64,000 nt of DNA. Origin: Ruminococcus flavefaciens (GTDB lineage: Bacteria > Bacillota > Clostridia > Oscillospirales > Ruminococcaceae). The notes beneath the pieces are model-generated. The model had not been told where the DNA came from. It ran no database searches and saw only the letters and a list, made by a program, of their open reading frames with translations. A program made the position numbers and the translations under genes. This document shows, in pieces, positions 1-7,978 of the stretch (positions within the stretch are counted from its first letter, which is position 1; each line of letters opens with the position of its first letter). The stretch is from contig JAMPAU010000001.1 in NCBI GenBank assembly GCA_023667045.1, positions 186,001 through 250,000 on the forward strand, read 5' to 3'.

Positions 1-186
1 ATTAAAATAATCCGGCAATAAAAGCCACAGCGGTTGTGGAAAGTGCCACCACAATAAGCGGTAAATTTAAATACGAAAGCACAAAAGCCGTTACCGTTCC
101 GGCTATAGCAGTGATGATATTTCCGGTACTGTAGAATATAGCCGGAACTGTCATAGCACTGAGAACCGCATACAGTATGTAATATA
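1..186 (-). pseudogene. Partial second copy of the azlD 3' end
   Basis: This stretch is a direct repeat of 207-392, which is the 3' end of the intact azlD gene, with roughly ten base differences. Read on the minus strand it still encodes an AzlD-like C-terminus ending VAFIAGLF, with changes such as Pro to Leu and Phe to Leu. A start codon and the N-terminal third are absent: the homology stops at 186 and a 20-base spacer separates the copies. It is either a truncated duplicate or the trace of a recombination in the 3' end of azlD. The repeat may continue beyond the window edge. Confidence 0.75.
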
Positions 187-207
187 AATTTCCCTAAATT
201 TTTCAGA

Positions 208-504
208 TTAAAATAATCCGGCAATAAAAGCCACAGCGGTTGCGGAAAGTGCCACCACAATAAGCGGTAAATTGAAATACGACAGTACAAAAGCCGTTAC
301 CGTTCCGGCTATAGCAGTGATGATATTTCCGGTACTGTAGAATATAGCCGGAATCGTCATAGCACTCAGAACTGCATACGGTATGTAATATAAAAAACTT
401 CTAAAAAAACGTGACTTTATTTTTTTCCGAAAAAAAGTAAAAGGTATCATTCTTATCAGATACGTGACAACCGCCATTACAGTTATGTATAAAGCTACAG
501 TCAT
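208..504 (-). CDS. azlD: AzlD-like branched-chain amino acid transport subunit
   Basis: This 98-residue, very hydrophobic protein matches the small AzlD partner of the AzlCD exporter family (LIV-E), which moves branched-chain amino acids or analogues out across the membrane. Three to four membrane segments are visible, starting MTVALYITVM, with the typical RMIPF motif near residue 18. The ATG at 502-504 overlaps the azlC stop as ATGA, a sign of translational coupling. A longer in-frame reading to 861 only runs antisense-like sequence inside azlC and was rejected. The 3' two thirds are duplicated just downstream at 1-186. Confidence 0.85.
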   Translation of the reverse strand: MTVALYITVMAVVTYLIRMIPFTFFRKKIKSRFFRSFLYYIPYAVLSAMTIPAIFYSTGNIITAIAGTVTAFVLSYFNLPLIVVALSATAVAFIAGLF

Positions 505-1202
505 TCGTCCGCCTCCTCGTCCTTTATGGGAAAAAGCACCGCCCCTATAACCGACGCTACAACCGCACTTATTATTACCGCAAAGCCCGAAGTGACCGCC
601 GTCAGTGTATAGCGAAAAAGCATACTCACAATTGCCGAAATAATTACTACTGCAAGTACGCTGTGCTGTTTTCGTGAAGGCGGAACTATAATAGCCATGA
701 ACATTCCATACAGGACTATTCCCAGAGCGTTTGAAATGCTTTCCGGCAGAAGCTGACCTGCCGTAGCACCGAGAGCTGTTCCGGCGACCCACCCGACAGC
801 AGATATTAAAATCAATCCGTACATATACGCCGGAGTGAGTTTTTGTTTCTGTGCGGAACACACAGCGAAAATCTCGTCCGTTATGCCGTATGAGGCTATA
901 AGTCTGTGCGGAAGTGTGAATTTCCTGTCGAGTTTTTGCGAGAGCGACAAAGCCATAAGCGAGTATCTTATATTGATTGTAAGCTGTACAAGTATCATCT
1001 CAATAAGAGTACCGCCTAAGGCTATTATGTCAACTCCGGCAGTTTGTCCGGCAGAAGTAAGGTTTGTTGCAGATATAAGCGATGACGCAAGCACTGAAAG
1101 TCCTGCCCCGACTGCCTTTATGCCGAATCCGAATGAAACCGACAGGTAGCCGAGTGCAATCGGTATGCCATGCGACATACCACGAAAAAAATCTGATTTC
1201 AA
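501..1202 (-). CDS. azlC: AzlC family branched-chain amino acid exporter, large subunit
   Basis: This 233-residue protein with about six membrane segments has the AzlC signature GIPIALGYLSVSFGFG near residues 12-27 and ASYGITDEIFA near 103. AzlC and AzlD together form a branched-chain amino acid efflux system. The start is taken as TTG at 1202, preceded by AAAGGAA at ten bases; an internal ATG nine codons in has no clear ribosome site. The gene is preceded by a good promoter at 1238-1266 and coupled to azlD by a four-base overlap. Substrate is inferred from the family only. Confidence 0.85.
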   Translation of the reverse strand: MKSDFFRGMSHGIPIALGYLSVSFGFGIKAVGAGLSVLASSLISATNLTSAGQTAGVDIIALGGTLIEMILVQLTINIRYSLMALSLSQKLDRKFTLPHRLIASYGITDEIFAVCSAQKQKLTPAYMYGLILISAVGWVAGTALGATAGQLLPESISNALGIVLYGMFMAIIVPPSRKQHSVLAVVIISAIVSMLFRYTLTAVTSGFAVIISAVVASVIGAVLFPIKDEEADE

Positions 1203-1237
1203 GTAAAAAACGTTCCTTTCAAATAAAATATAGGAAA

Positions 1238-1266
1238 ATTATAACATAATCAGAATACAACGTCAA
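1238..1266 (-). promoter_or_regulatory. Sigma-A type promoter for azlCD
   Basis: On the minus strand TTGACG (1266-1261) and TATAAT (1243-1238) are separated by 17 bases, upstream of the azlC ribosome site. This is a near-consensus vegetative promoter. Confidence 0.7.
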
Positions 1267-1359
1267 GCAATCAGAAATTTTTTCCAGTTATACATAATCT
1301 GAACATCTGAACTGATATAATATATAATGGGATAGTATACGCAGTTCACGGAAAAGAAA

Positions 1360-1617
1360 TTATTTTAAAAAAGATTTATATATAAATCTTCCGTCTTTGC
1401 TTTGTTTTACTACTTCTTTTACATTAGTTCTGCCAAGAATATAATCAGTTGAAACACCGTAAAAGTCTGCCAATGTCATGAGATGCTCGACAGGAATTGT
1501 CTGAAAACCACGCTCATACCGTGAATAAACAGTCTGCTTTGTGTTTAGGATTTCTGCAATTTGAGTCTGGTTCATATCCTTATCCTCACGCAAATCCCTA
1601 AGCCTTTGAAAGTACAT
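1360..1617 (-). CDS. XRE-family transcriptional regulator
   Basis: This 85-residue helix-turn-helix protein belongs to the Cro/C1 (XRE) family. The HTH is at about residues 13-60, with MNQTQIAEIL, the recognition part TVYSRYERG, and a second half ending LADFYGVSTDYILG, as is standard for small XRE regulators. Two ATGs are close together. The second (1617) lies nine bases after AGGAG and is preferred, because the first abuts the ribosome site. The gene diverges from the lipoprotein island; a dyad at 1715-1732 next to the divergent promoter is the likely operator, by inference. Confidence 0.85.
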   Translation of the reverse strand: MYFQRLRDLREDKDMNQTQIAEILNTKQTVYSRYERGFQTIPVEHLMTLADFYGVSTDYILGRTNVKEVVKQSKDGRFIYKSFLK

Positions 1618-1677
1618 AAAATTCATCTCCTGTATTTGTATAATATGTAGATTTTTGAAAAAAAACCAACAGATACA

Positions 1678-1706
1678 TTGACTTTAGCACATTCATATGG
1701 TATAAT
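1678..1706 (+). promoter_or_regulatory. Sigma-A promoter reading into the lipoprotein/SHOCT island
   Basis: TTGACT at 1678-1683 and TATAAT at 1701-1706 are spaced by 17 bases. The expected start near 1713 falls at the edge of a perfect dyad, so repression by a bound regulator is plausible. A second, extended -10 element (TGATATAAT) ends near 1801, just upstream of the frameshifted lipoprotein. Confidence 0.7.
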
Positions 1707-1714
1707 AAACGCAT

Positions 1715-1732
1715 TAGTACTTATTAGTACTA
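1715..1732. promoter_or_regulatory. Dyad operator next to the divergent XRE gene
   Basis: TAGTACT and AGTACTA form a perfect 7-base inverted repeat with a 4-base spacer, directly downstream of the -10 box at 1701-1706. Position and symmetry fit an operator for the dimeric XRE protein encoded at 1360-1617; the pairing is inferred. Confidence 0.55.
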
Positions 1733-1823
1733 AAAATATTCGCCAAAATATATAAAAAATTTATTAGTTATAAAAATTGTGAATATCTAATGTGATATAA
1801 TGTATTTACAGAGAGGTGAATTT

Positions 1824-2032
1824 ATGAAATTAAAAAAATATTTATTGTTGCGACATTAATTGCTTTAAGTCTTTTCTCAGGTTGCGGTATACACTACTGT
1901 AGTTATGGTGGCTGTACGAGAGAAGTCAAAAAGAACGGTGACAGATGTTCAGAACACAAGGGATTAAAGAATGACCTTAATTATAGTCTGCCTGAAAAAT
2001 GGAAGGCTACAGGTGACTGGATATATGAATAA
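1824..2032 (+). pseudogene. Small lipoprotein with a frameshifted signal peptide
   Basis: GAGAGGTG precedes an ATG at 1824, but that frame stops after 11 codons. A second frame then runs to 2030-2032. If the A-run at 1832-1838 had one more A, a single protein of about 69 residues would result, with a lipobox LFSGC and the mature part GIHYCSYGGCTREVKKNG. The mature part has a C-x3-C-x8-C-x2-H pattern that recurs in the lipoprotein at 6301-6510 and could bind a metal. This may be a real null mutation, a slippage-switchable gene or a sequencing error in the homopolymer. Confidence 0.7.
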
Positions 2033-2082
2033 CATCTGAATCCGTAAATAAAAAAATAAATCATGAAAGGAGGTACAAAAAT

Positions 2083-2961
2083 ATGGAAGATACAATTTGC
2101 AGAGCAAGAATAGAAACTGAATTTTCAAAAATATTCAAATTATTACCTGTTGCATTTATTATAATGTTAATTGGATTCTCTATTCCTGTTGAAGAACGCC
2201 GATTTCCAACTGGTTCTTATGCTTGCTATAATGTAGTCGGAGATTTAATAGGCTTTCGCAAAGATGGTACTTATAGAAGTAATTATTTCAGTGAATTTTT
2301 TGATGTGATTTTTGGTTTTTATTCATGGTCATTGGCTTTAGTAACATGGCTTTTGATTATCTGGCTGATTATTATGGCAGTGATAAAATATGATGTCAAA
2401 CGCTGTTTACTTCAGCTTGATAAAAACGGAATTACCGGAAACAGAACAAAATTTTTTAAAAATAACTCACTTTATATTTCTATTGAAAAAATATACAGTA
2501 TTTCAAAGGAAAATAGATTTATTGATAAAATTTTTGGCGGAGAAACCGTCTATATCCGTTCTTCATCAGGCTTTATACGCTTTATATGTGTACAGAATGC
2601 CTCTTTATTCATTGACGAAACTCTGAATGCAATAAAGGCTTATAAAGAATCAGACGAAATCATATATGCACAGGAAGAAGAAGACAAAAAAATCCTTGCA
2701 GACGGTGGCTGGAAATGTAATAACTGTAACCGTGTAAATCAACATTTTATGACTACCTGTCAGTGCGGAACTTCAAAACCAAATGTTATACTCACAAAAA
2801 TGCCTATTCAATCCAAAACTGAACCAAAAATACCACAAAATACAGCTAAAGAGATTGTTTCATCAGCAGACGAAATCTTAAAGCTGAAACAGCTTCTTGA
2901 TGCAGGAGCACTCACACAGGAAGAATTTGACACAAAGAAAAAACAGCTTTTAGGCTTATAA
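2083..2961 (+). CDS. Membrane protein with zinc ribbon and C-terminal SHOCT domain
   Basis: The 292 residues contain two membrane helices (about 20-36 and 79-101), a soluble middle part (110-185) that could be a PH-like fold, a four-cysteine knuckle (C212, C215, C226, C228) and a SHOCT domain at 262-292. SHOCT is a short oligomerisation module found at protein ends. The ribosome site AAAGGAGG is strong. The last 105 bases are almost identical to the end of the next gene, so the SHOCT module has been copied recently. The gene lies in the island read from the promoter at 1678. Exact function unknown. Confidence 0.75.
   Translation: MEDTICRARIETEFSKIFKLLPVAFIIMLIGFSIPVEERRFPTGSYACYNVVGDLIGFRKDGTYRSNYFSEFFDVIFGFYSWSLALVTWLLIIWLIIMAVIKYDVKRCLLQLDKNGITGNRTKFFKNNSLYISIEKIYSISKENRFIDKIFGGETVYIRSSSGFIRFICVQNASLFIDETLNAIKAYKESDEIIYAQEEEDKKILADGGWKCNNCNRVNQHFMTTCQCGTSKPNVILTKMPIQSKTEPKIPQNTAKEIVSSADEILKLKQLLDAGALTQEEFDTKKKQLLGL
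2857..2961 (+). repeat. Near-identical SHOCT-encoding repeat, copy 1 (copy 2 at 3353-3457)
   Basis: 105 bases at the end of this gene match 3353-3457 with only a few substitutions, including the stop codon. A third, partial copy of the last 36 bases is at 8160-8195. The similarity of unrelated genes only at their 3' ends points to recombination or gene conversion. Confidence 0.8.
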
Positions 2962-2992
2962 CTTAAATAAATAACTGAAAGGAAAAATTAAA

Positions 2993-3457
2993 ATGTCAGA
3001 AAATTCATTAACAAACAATGTAGGCAGTACACTTACCGTACTGGACGACTGCGTAAAACTTCAACATAAAGGCAATTATGCCTCTATTGTTCTTGGAATC
3101 CCAAAAGGAGAAAAAACTCTTTTTTATGATGATTTCACATCTGTGGAATTTAAGTCCATTAAATTCTTGTCTTCCGGATATATTCAGTTCAATGTGCCAG
3201 GACACAAACAATCCAAAGACCCCTCCACTGATGAATACTCTTTCTTAATCAATGAAAAGAGTATAGAACCAAAAGCAAGAATGCTTTATGACAAAATTCT
3301 TGAAAACAAAAAGAAAGCAAAATCTTCAGGAAATATGACAATAGTCAATCAAGTTTCATCAGCAGACGAAATCTTAAAGCTGAAACAGCTTCTTGATGCA
3401 GGAGTACTCACACAGGAAGAATTTGACGCAAAGAAAAAACAACTTTTAGGCTTATAA
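2993..3457 (+). CDS. SHOCT-domain protein with PH-like N-terminal part
   Basis: This 154-residue soluble protein has an N-terminal beta-rich part (residues 12-100) that reads like a small PH or DUF4429-type domain, then a lysine-rich linker and a SHOCT domain at 124-154. There is no signal peptide or membrane helix. It follows the SHOCT membrane protein by 31 bases, probably in the same transcript, and shares with it a near-identical SHOCT DNA segment, so the two proteins may associate through that module. A hairpin lies downstream at 3466-3494 without a T-run. Function unknown. Confidence 0.7.
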   Translation: MSENSLTNNVGSTLTVLDDCVKLQHKGNYASIVLGIPKGEKTLFYDDFTSVEFKSIKFLSSGYIQFNVPGHKQSKDPSTDEYSFLINEKSIEPKARMLYDKILENKKKAKSSGNMTIVNQVSSADEILKLKQLLDAGVLTQEEFDAKKKQLLGL

Positions 3458-3520
3458 CAAAAAAGCAGGTTGGATTTTTAAAAGATTCAACCTGTTATAA
3501 AATATTTAGGAGGTATTTAC

Positions 3521-4537
3521 ATGAAAAAAATTATTGCATTTATCGTTGCGATTACTATGTGCGTGGGATTTTCTTCATGCGGAGAATCAAAAGAATCAAA
3601 GGAAGTTAAAGAAGTTCAGGCTAAAATTGATTCACTGCCCGAAAACTATTCCGAAGATATAGAAGAAGCTTTAAACAACGCACGCAGTTCCTATGAGGCT
3701 CTTAACGATGAAGATAAGGAAGCTGTAGACAAAAGCCGTATTGACAATCTTGAAATTTCCAAAATACAGAATATTGTTGACACTCTGCCGGACGATTACA
3801 GTATAGATTCAGAGGAAACCTGCAAAGAAATTATTTCTGTTCTGAATGACCTTGACGATTCTCTCAAAGAATCGTTGAATATGGAAAAGCTTGATAATTT
3901 TAATTCTCAGAGAACCGAAAAAATAAACAGTCTTTTAAGTTCAATAGATTCTTCAAAAGAAGATGCAGATTCGATTAAAAAGGTATATGACAGTTTAAAT
4001 GAACTTTTAACCATATCACAAGCAATGCCTAAAATGTATCTTGCAGACTTGGACTTTAATGGAATCTCAGGAAAAATCAACAGATTAAAAAACACTATAA
4101 GCGATATAAACAAAGAAATAGTAGATTACACTGAAACAAGTAAAAATCTTACATCTTATGCATTGGCTGTTACTGATATAACAAAAGAAGAGCCATATTA
4201 TGTAATGCAGTATTGTATAAATTTGAAAGAATTTATTAATGACTGCCCCTCAAAAACATATACATCACAGGCAATATCAGCAGTAGATGATTTATTTAGT
4301 GCCGCTTCTTCTGATAAACTGAATACATATTTCTCATGGATGGATATATATAACGCAATCGTAGACCTTATGACCGATAATCAGAGCTATTTTGAAGGCT
4401 ATGTCAACATTGATATGGATAATATATATGAATCATTGGACACTATTAAAAAAGACTTTGATTCAATAGCAGAAAAGGCTTCTGAAACTGATACAGACGA
4501 CACCGAAGAAATCACAGAAACAACAACAGCAGAGTAA
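3521..4537 (+). CDS. Lipoprotein, helical, function unknown
   Basis: This is a 338-residue protein with a signal peptide and lipobox ending at Cys20 (FSSC). The mature part is rich in charged and helix-forming residues, with repeated LPEDYS/LPDDYS-type phrases near residues 40 and 90 that suggest internal helical repeats. It ends in an acidic Thr/Glu-rich tail. It starts after AGGAGGT and shares its leader and first 20 codons closely with the gene at 4594, so the two are related at their 5' ends but not in their mature parts. Likely anchored outside the cell membrane. Confidence 0.7.
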   Translation: MKKIIAFIVAITMCVGFSSCGESKESKEVKEVQAKIDSLPENYSEDIEEALNNARSSYEALNDEDKEAVDKSRIDNLEISKIQNIVDTLPDDYSIDSEETCKEIISVLNDLDDSLKESLNMEKLDNFNSQRTEKINSLLSSIDSSKEDADSIKKVYDSLNELLTISQAMPKMYLADLDFNGISGKINRLKNTISDINKEIVDYTETSKNLTSYALAVTDITKEEPYYVMQYCINLKEFINDCPSKTYTSQAISAVDDLFSAASSDKLNTYFSWMDIYNAIVDLMTDNQSYFEGYVNIDMDNIYESLDTIKKDFDSIAEKASETDTDDTEEITETTTAE

Positions 4538-4593
4538 TAAAAACGGACGGATTTTTTAGTCCGCCCTATAATAAAATATCAAGAGGTATTTAT

Positions 4594-5115
4594 ATGAAAA
4601 AAATTATTGCATTTCTCATATCAGTTGTTATGTGCGTGGGATTTTGCTCATGCGGAGAACCAGTTTATGAAAAAACTGTCGATGAACTTCTTAAAAACGG
4701 AGATTATAAGCAAGCTCAAATTCAAGCAGAAGGTGACGAAAAAGATAAGGTTCTTGCCGAAAATATGGTAGCTTGTGTTATAAAAGATGTTATAAAATCA
4801 TCAGCATATAAAAATGCTCTTTCTTTAAGCAGAGCTTGGTGTGATTGTAGTACAGGAGAAGTTCTCGTATGGGTAAACGGTGAGGTTGGTATGCGTTATT
4901 ATGATACAACAAAAAAACATTACAAATATTATAAAAACGGCAGATTTATTTGTGAATCTGAATCTCCTTCTCCTAATAATATTCTTGACTCGAATGTTAA
5001 ACGTATTTTAGAAATTGAAGTTAATTATAATTTAGAACTCAGTCAAGACAGTATAGATAATATCCAGCACCTTTATGATGAGGGATTACTTGATAGCGTA
5101 AGTAGTATTTCATAA
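4594..5115 (+). CDS. Lipoprotein, function unknown
   Basis: The 173-residue protein has a lipobox at Cys20 (FCSC) in a signal peptide nearly identical to that of the gene at 3521. The mature region begins with a helical TPR-like phrase (VDELLKNGDYKQAQ) and continues with a mixed alpha/beta part of about 100 residues. The spacer before the gene, containing TAGTCCGCCCTATAATAAAAT, recurs before the gene at 5189, showing a repeated promoter or leader unit. No specific function can be given. Confidence 0.65.
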   Translation: MKKIIAFLISVVMCVGFCSCGEPVYEKTVDELLKNGDYKQAQIQAEGDEKDKVLAENMVACVIKDVIKSSAYKNALSLSRAWCDCSTGEVLVWVNGEVGMRYYDTTKKHYKYYKNGRFICESESPSPNNILDSNVKRILEIEVNYNLELSQDSIDNIQHLYDEGLLDSVSSIS

Positions 5116-5188
5116 ATAGCGAAACAGAATAATCAAACAGGCAGATTTCTTAGTCCGCCCTATAATAAAATATTCAAGAGGTATTTAT

Positions 5189-6280
5189 ATGAAAAAATTA
5201 ACAAGCATTTTAATGAGCGTGTGTATGCTCACAGCGGTATGCAGTTTTACAGGCTGTGGCGGAGAAAAATCAGAAACTTCTGACAGTTCTTCACAGGTAT
5301 CGGAAATTAAAGTGGAACTCCCCTCACAGATAGCCGAAATGGTAGGAACATATTCCGTTGAAGACGTAAGCGTAACAAATCGTGGCAAGGACTTAGGAAT
5401 AAAAAAGTCTGACCTGTCCGTATGTAAAACCGTTGAAATTACAGACGACGGAAAAATTATCTGCAAAGGTCTTTTCGATGATACGGAATTTGGCATTTCT
5501 TTCAATAAAAGCGAAGATTACATATATACATTAAATACAGATGAATCGGCAGATGCAGGTTTTGTATATAAAGAAGACAATAAATCTCAAGATTACAATG
5601 TTGACAAAGACTATGAAGGTCCTACAGAGATAGCCTATATATACAATAACAACAATAGATTTTTTAATAAAGGTGAAATGCATGTATACATTAAATTCAA
5701 CTGTGGTACAGACGCATGGTATGGAATTTTAGAGTGTTCTAAAACAAGCGGAGAATCAGAAGAAATCAAAGAAACTGAAAGTGAATCATCAACCGAACAG
5801 GTTACAACAGAAGAAATAACAGACCATTCCACTCATAGAGGTAAATGTACATCATGCGGGGAATATATTCTTGACGAAGCGTTTATACCTGAATTTAAAG
5901 ATTTTACTGCCTGTGTTGGTCTTTCGGAAGTTCCGTCTGAATTTACACTTTCATCAACTGACCCGACTGATACAGGATTTGACGCTTATTTCAGTATACC
6001 CGATAATAAACGTATCGAATCATGTGAAAATTTAGGCTGGGATATTTCAATCAGTTATACAGGAACAGATGATTTTAATATAATCAATGGTTATATTATG
6101 AATTACGTACCCACAAATCAGAATGAACTCGATGAACTTTATGAAGCAATATATAATGAATATGAGAAGAAGTTAGGTTCACCGACAAAAAATAAATGGA
6201 AAGATTCAACAGGCAATACAGAATTAATGCTTGTCAAAGCACATAACGGCGTTTCAGTAATGATGAGATTTGCCGATTAA
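5189..6280 (+). CDS. Two-domain lipoprotein, function unknown
   Basis: This 363-residue lipoprotein (Cys23, FTGC) has an N-terminal domain at 51-185 homologous to the whole mature part of the lipoprotein at 6530-7000: both share VGTYS, ITDDGK, YEGP and GTDAWYG phrases. A Glu/Thr-rich linker follows, then a CxxC pair (C220, C223) and a different C-terminal domain at 230-363. The beta-rich VGTYS domain looks like a small lipocalin-like barrel, though this is only an impression. It probably arose by joining a second domain to a single-domain ancestor in this array. Confidence 0.65.
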   Translation: MKKLTSILMSVCMLTAVCSFTGCGGEKSETSDSSSQVSEIKVELPSQIAEMVGTYSVEDVSVTNRGKDLGIKKSDLSVCKTVEITDDGKIICKGLFDDTEFGISFNKSEDYIYTLNTDESADAGFVYKEDNKSQDYNVDKDYEGPTEIAYIYNNNNRFFNKGEMHVYIKFNCGTDAWYGILECSKTSGESEEIKETESESSTEQVTTEEITDHSTHRGKCTSCGEYILDEAFIPEFKDFTACVGLSEVPSEFTLSSTDPTDTGFDAYFSIPDNKRIESCENLGWDISISYTGTDDFNIINGYIMNYVPTNQNELDELYEAIYNEYEKKLGSPTKNKWKDSTGNTELMLVKAHNGVSVMMRFAD

Positions 6281-6300
6281 AATATTAGGAGGTATTTATT

Positions 6301-6510
6301 ATGAAAAAATTAACAAGTATTTTAATGAGCGTATGTATGCTCACAGCGGTGTGCGGTCTTACGGGCTGTGGCGGTGGCAGTGAAAAAAGCAGCAGTGGAA
6401 GCCGTATCTGTCAGTTTGATGGCTGTGAAAAAAGAGCTACCAATGTAACTGGAGAGTTCTGCGACTTTCACGACAGGATACTCAATGAATACTGGGACTC
6501 TCAGTATTAA
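6301..6510 (+). CDS. Small Cys/His-motif lipoprotein
   Basis: The 69-residue protein has a signal peptide (Cys23, LTGC), a short Gly/Ser linker and a mature end with C-x3-GC-x(11)-C-x2-H spacing (CQFDGC ... FCDFH). The same pattern is in the frameshifted lipoprotein at 1824-2032, so this is a small family that may bind zinc. The leader and signal sequence are nearly identical in DNA to those at 5189, 6530 and 7030. The gene sits 20 bases after the previous stop with AGGAGGT, so it is likely co-transcribed. Confidence 0.65.
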   Translation: MKKLTSILMSVCMLTAVCGLTGCGGGSEKSSSGSRICQFDGCEKRATNVTGEFCDFHDRILNEYWDSQY

Positions 6511-6529
6511 TTAACAGGAGGGCATTTAT

Positions 6530-7000
6530 ATGAAAAAATTAACAAGTATTTTAATGAGCGTGTGTATGCTCACAACGGTATGCAGTTTTACAGGCTGTAC
6601 TTCTAAAGATGTGCCGGATGAGGCTGTAGGTACATATTCCCTTGACGATGTAACCATAACAAGCAACGGAAAAAGTCTTGGAATAACCGAATCCGATTTA
6701 TCGGTGTGCAGGTCGGTCGAAATCACAGACGACGGAAAAGTAACTTGCAAAGGTCTTGCAAAAAATAAAAAGTTTACGGTTTCTTCCTGTGACAAAAAGT
6801 CCGATTTTACAACCATATATATTCAGGAAGCGGAAGATGCGGGACGTGACAAAAAAGCTCGTCTTGCTCAGGACTATGATGTTGATAAAAACTATGAAGG
6901 TCCTTCGCATATCACTTACTATGATGACAAAGTGGAAGTGTATTTCAAGTTTGAGGGCGGTACGGACGCATGGTATGGTGTATGGCATGGCTCTAAATAA
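6530..7000 (+). CDS. Lipoprotein with single VGTYS-type beta domain
   Basis: This 156-residue lipoprotein (Cys23, FTGC) carries one domain at 29-156 that matches residues 51-185 of the protein at 5189, including the closing GTDAWYG phrase. It has GGAGGG before the ATG and the shared array leader and signal sequence. The relation shows that this domain works alone or combined. Function unknown; the cell-surface location is inferred from the lipobox. Confidence 0.65.
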   Translation: MKKLTSILMSVCMLTTVCSFTGCTSKDVPDEAVGTYSLDDVTITSNGKSLGITESDLSVCRSVEITDDGKVTCKGLAKNKKFTVSSCDKKSDFTTIYIQEAEDAGRDKKARLAQDYDVDKNYEGPSHITYYDDKVEVYFKFEGGTDAWYGVWHGSK

Positions 7001-7029
7001 AATTTAAATCATTCAAAAGAGATATTTAT

Positions 7030-7956
7030 ATGAAAAAATTAGCAAGTATTTTAATGAGTGTGTGTATGCTCACAACGGTATGCGGTCTTACGGGCTGTGG
7101 CGGTGAAAAGTGGGAATATGCCGAGGACGAAGGCGTTTCCGTAAGCAACTCAAACTGTAGCGACATAGTTTCGGATAAAGCGAAAGAAAACATAAGAGAA
7201 AAACTCAAAGATAAGTATGAGGACGTTAAGCCCAAAGTTAACGAGGAAAGTGTAAAAGGACTTCTGAAAGAGGAGATTACGCTTGAAAAGGACGGTGATT
7301 ATTATTTTGCCGAGAACGTGCGTGCGGAAGAACTTGACAGCATATTTGAGGTTAACGGTCACACTGCGGAGACTTATGTTGATGTATCTCTCGAAGAGGA
7401 TTTTATGGAGTATGAGATATATGCAGAATATAGCGGAGATACATATTGCTTTGCGGAAGTAGATTTCATATCTCCTGAATATTACGCAAACAGAGAAGCA
7501 GAAGAGAAAAAACGGAGAGAGGAAGAAGCAGAACAAAAACGGAAAGAAGCAGAACAAAAACGGAAAGAGGAAGAAGCAGAACAAAAGCGAAAAGAAGAAG
7601 AACAAAAATGCTTGGAAGAAAAAATGGGAGAATACAAATATAAAGACATGGTAGACGAGGATAGTTATTATTCTGAGGATACTATAAAAGCACTTGAAAA
7701 GAAATTTAAAAATGCTACACTTACAGTTACAGAAGATTGTATACAACTTATTGATTACGAATTTCCCATTGAATTAAATCCATATGAAGACAGTTTATCA
7801 GAGAAAATTTCTATACCAGAAATTCAAAATATATTTGATAATAATTATGTTAATGCACAATGTATGGTCAAAAATAATGAAGTTGTTGTAACCATTCGTT
7901 CAGCAACTGATTATCGTTCAGGTCATTCAATAATATTAACATTTGTTAAACAATAA
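7030..7956 (+). CDS. Lipoprotein with charged coiled-coil stalk
   Basis: The 308-residue lipoprotein (Cys23, LTGC) has an N-terminal domain of about 130 residues, a highly charged helix at 154-200 made of repeated EEAEQKRKE units, and a C-terminal domain of about 100 residues. The charged stretch should form a single helix or coiled coil that separates the two domains. The DNA of the helix is itself a short tandem repeat and may vary in length. It shares the array leader and signal peptide. Function unknown. Confidence 0.65.
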   Translation: MKKLASILMSVCMLTTVCGLTGCGGEKWEYAEDEGVSVSNSNCSDIVSDKAKENIREKLKDKYEDVKPKVNEESVKGLLKEEITLEKDGDYYFAENVRAEELDSIFEVNGHTAETYVDVSLEEDFMEYEIYAEYSGDTYCFAEVDFISPEYYANREAEEKKRREEEAEQKRKEAEQKRKEEEAEQKRKEEEQKCLEEKMGEYKYKDMVDEDSYYSEDTIKALEKKFKNATLTVTEDCIQLIDYEFPIELNPYEDSLSEKISIPEIQNIFDNNYVNAQCMVKNNEVVVTIRSATDYRSGHSIILTFVKQ

Positions 7957-7978
7957 ATTATCAATGGAGGTGAAAAAT

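Noticed and set aside
208-861. Long AzlD fusion of 217 residues
   Set aside because: The first 119 residues are an out-of-frame reading of azlC; the ATGA overlap start is far better.
3466-3494. Hairpin before the lipoprotein at 3521 as a riboswitch
   Set aside because: It is a simple 9-base stem with no further conserved structure and no T-run; an attenuator or mRNA end is as likely.
7500-7620. Phe-rich membrane protein on the minus strand opposite the charged stalk
   Set aside because: It is the complement of AAG/GAA-rich coiled-coil codons and lacks a ribosome site.
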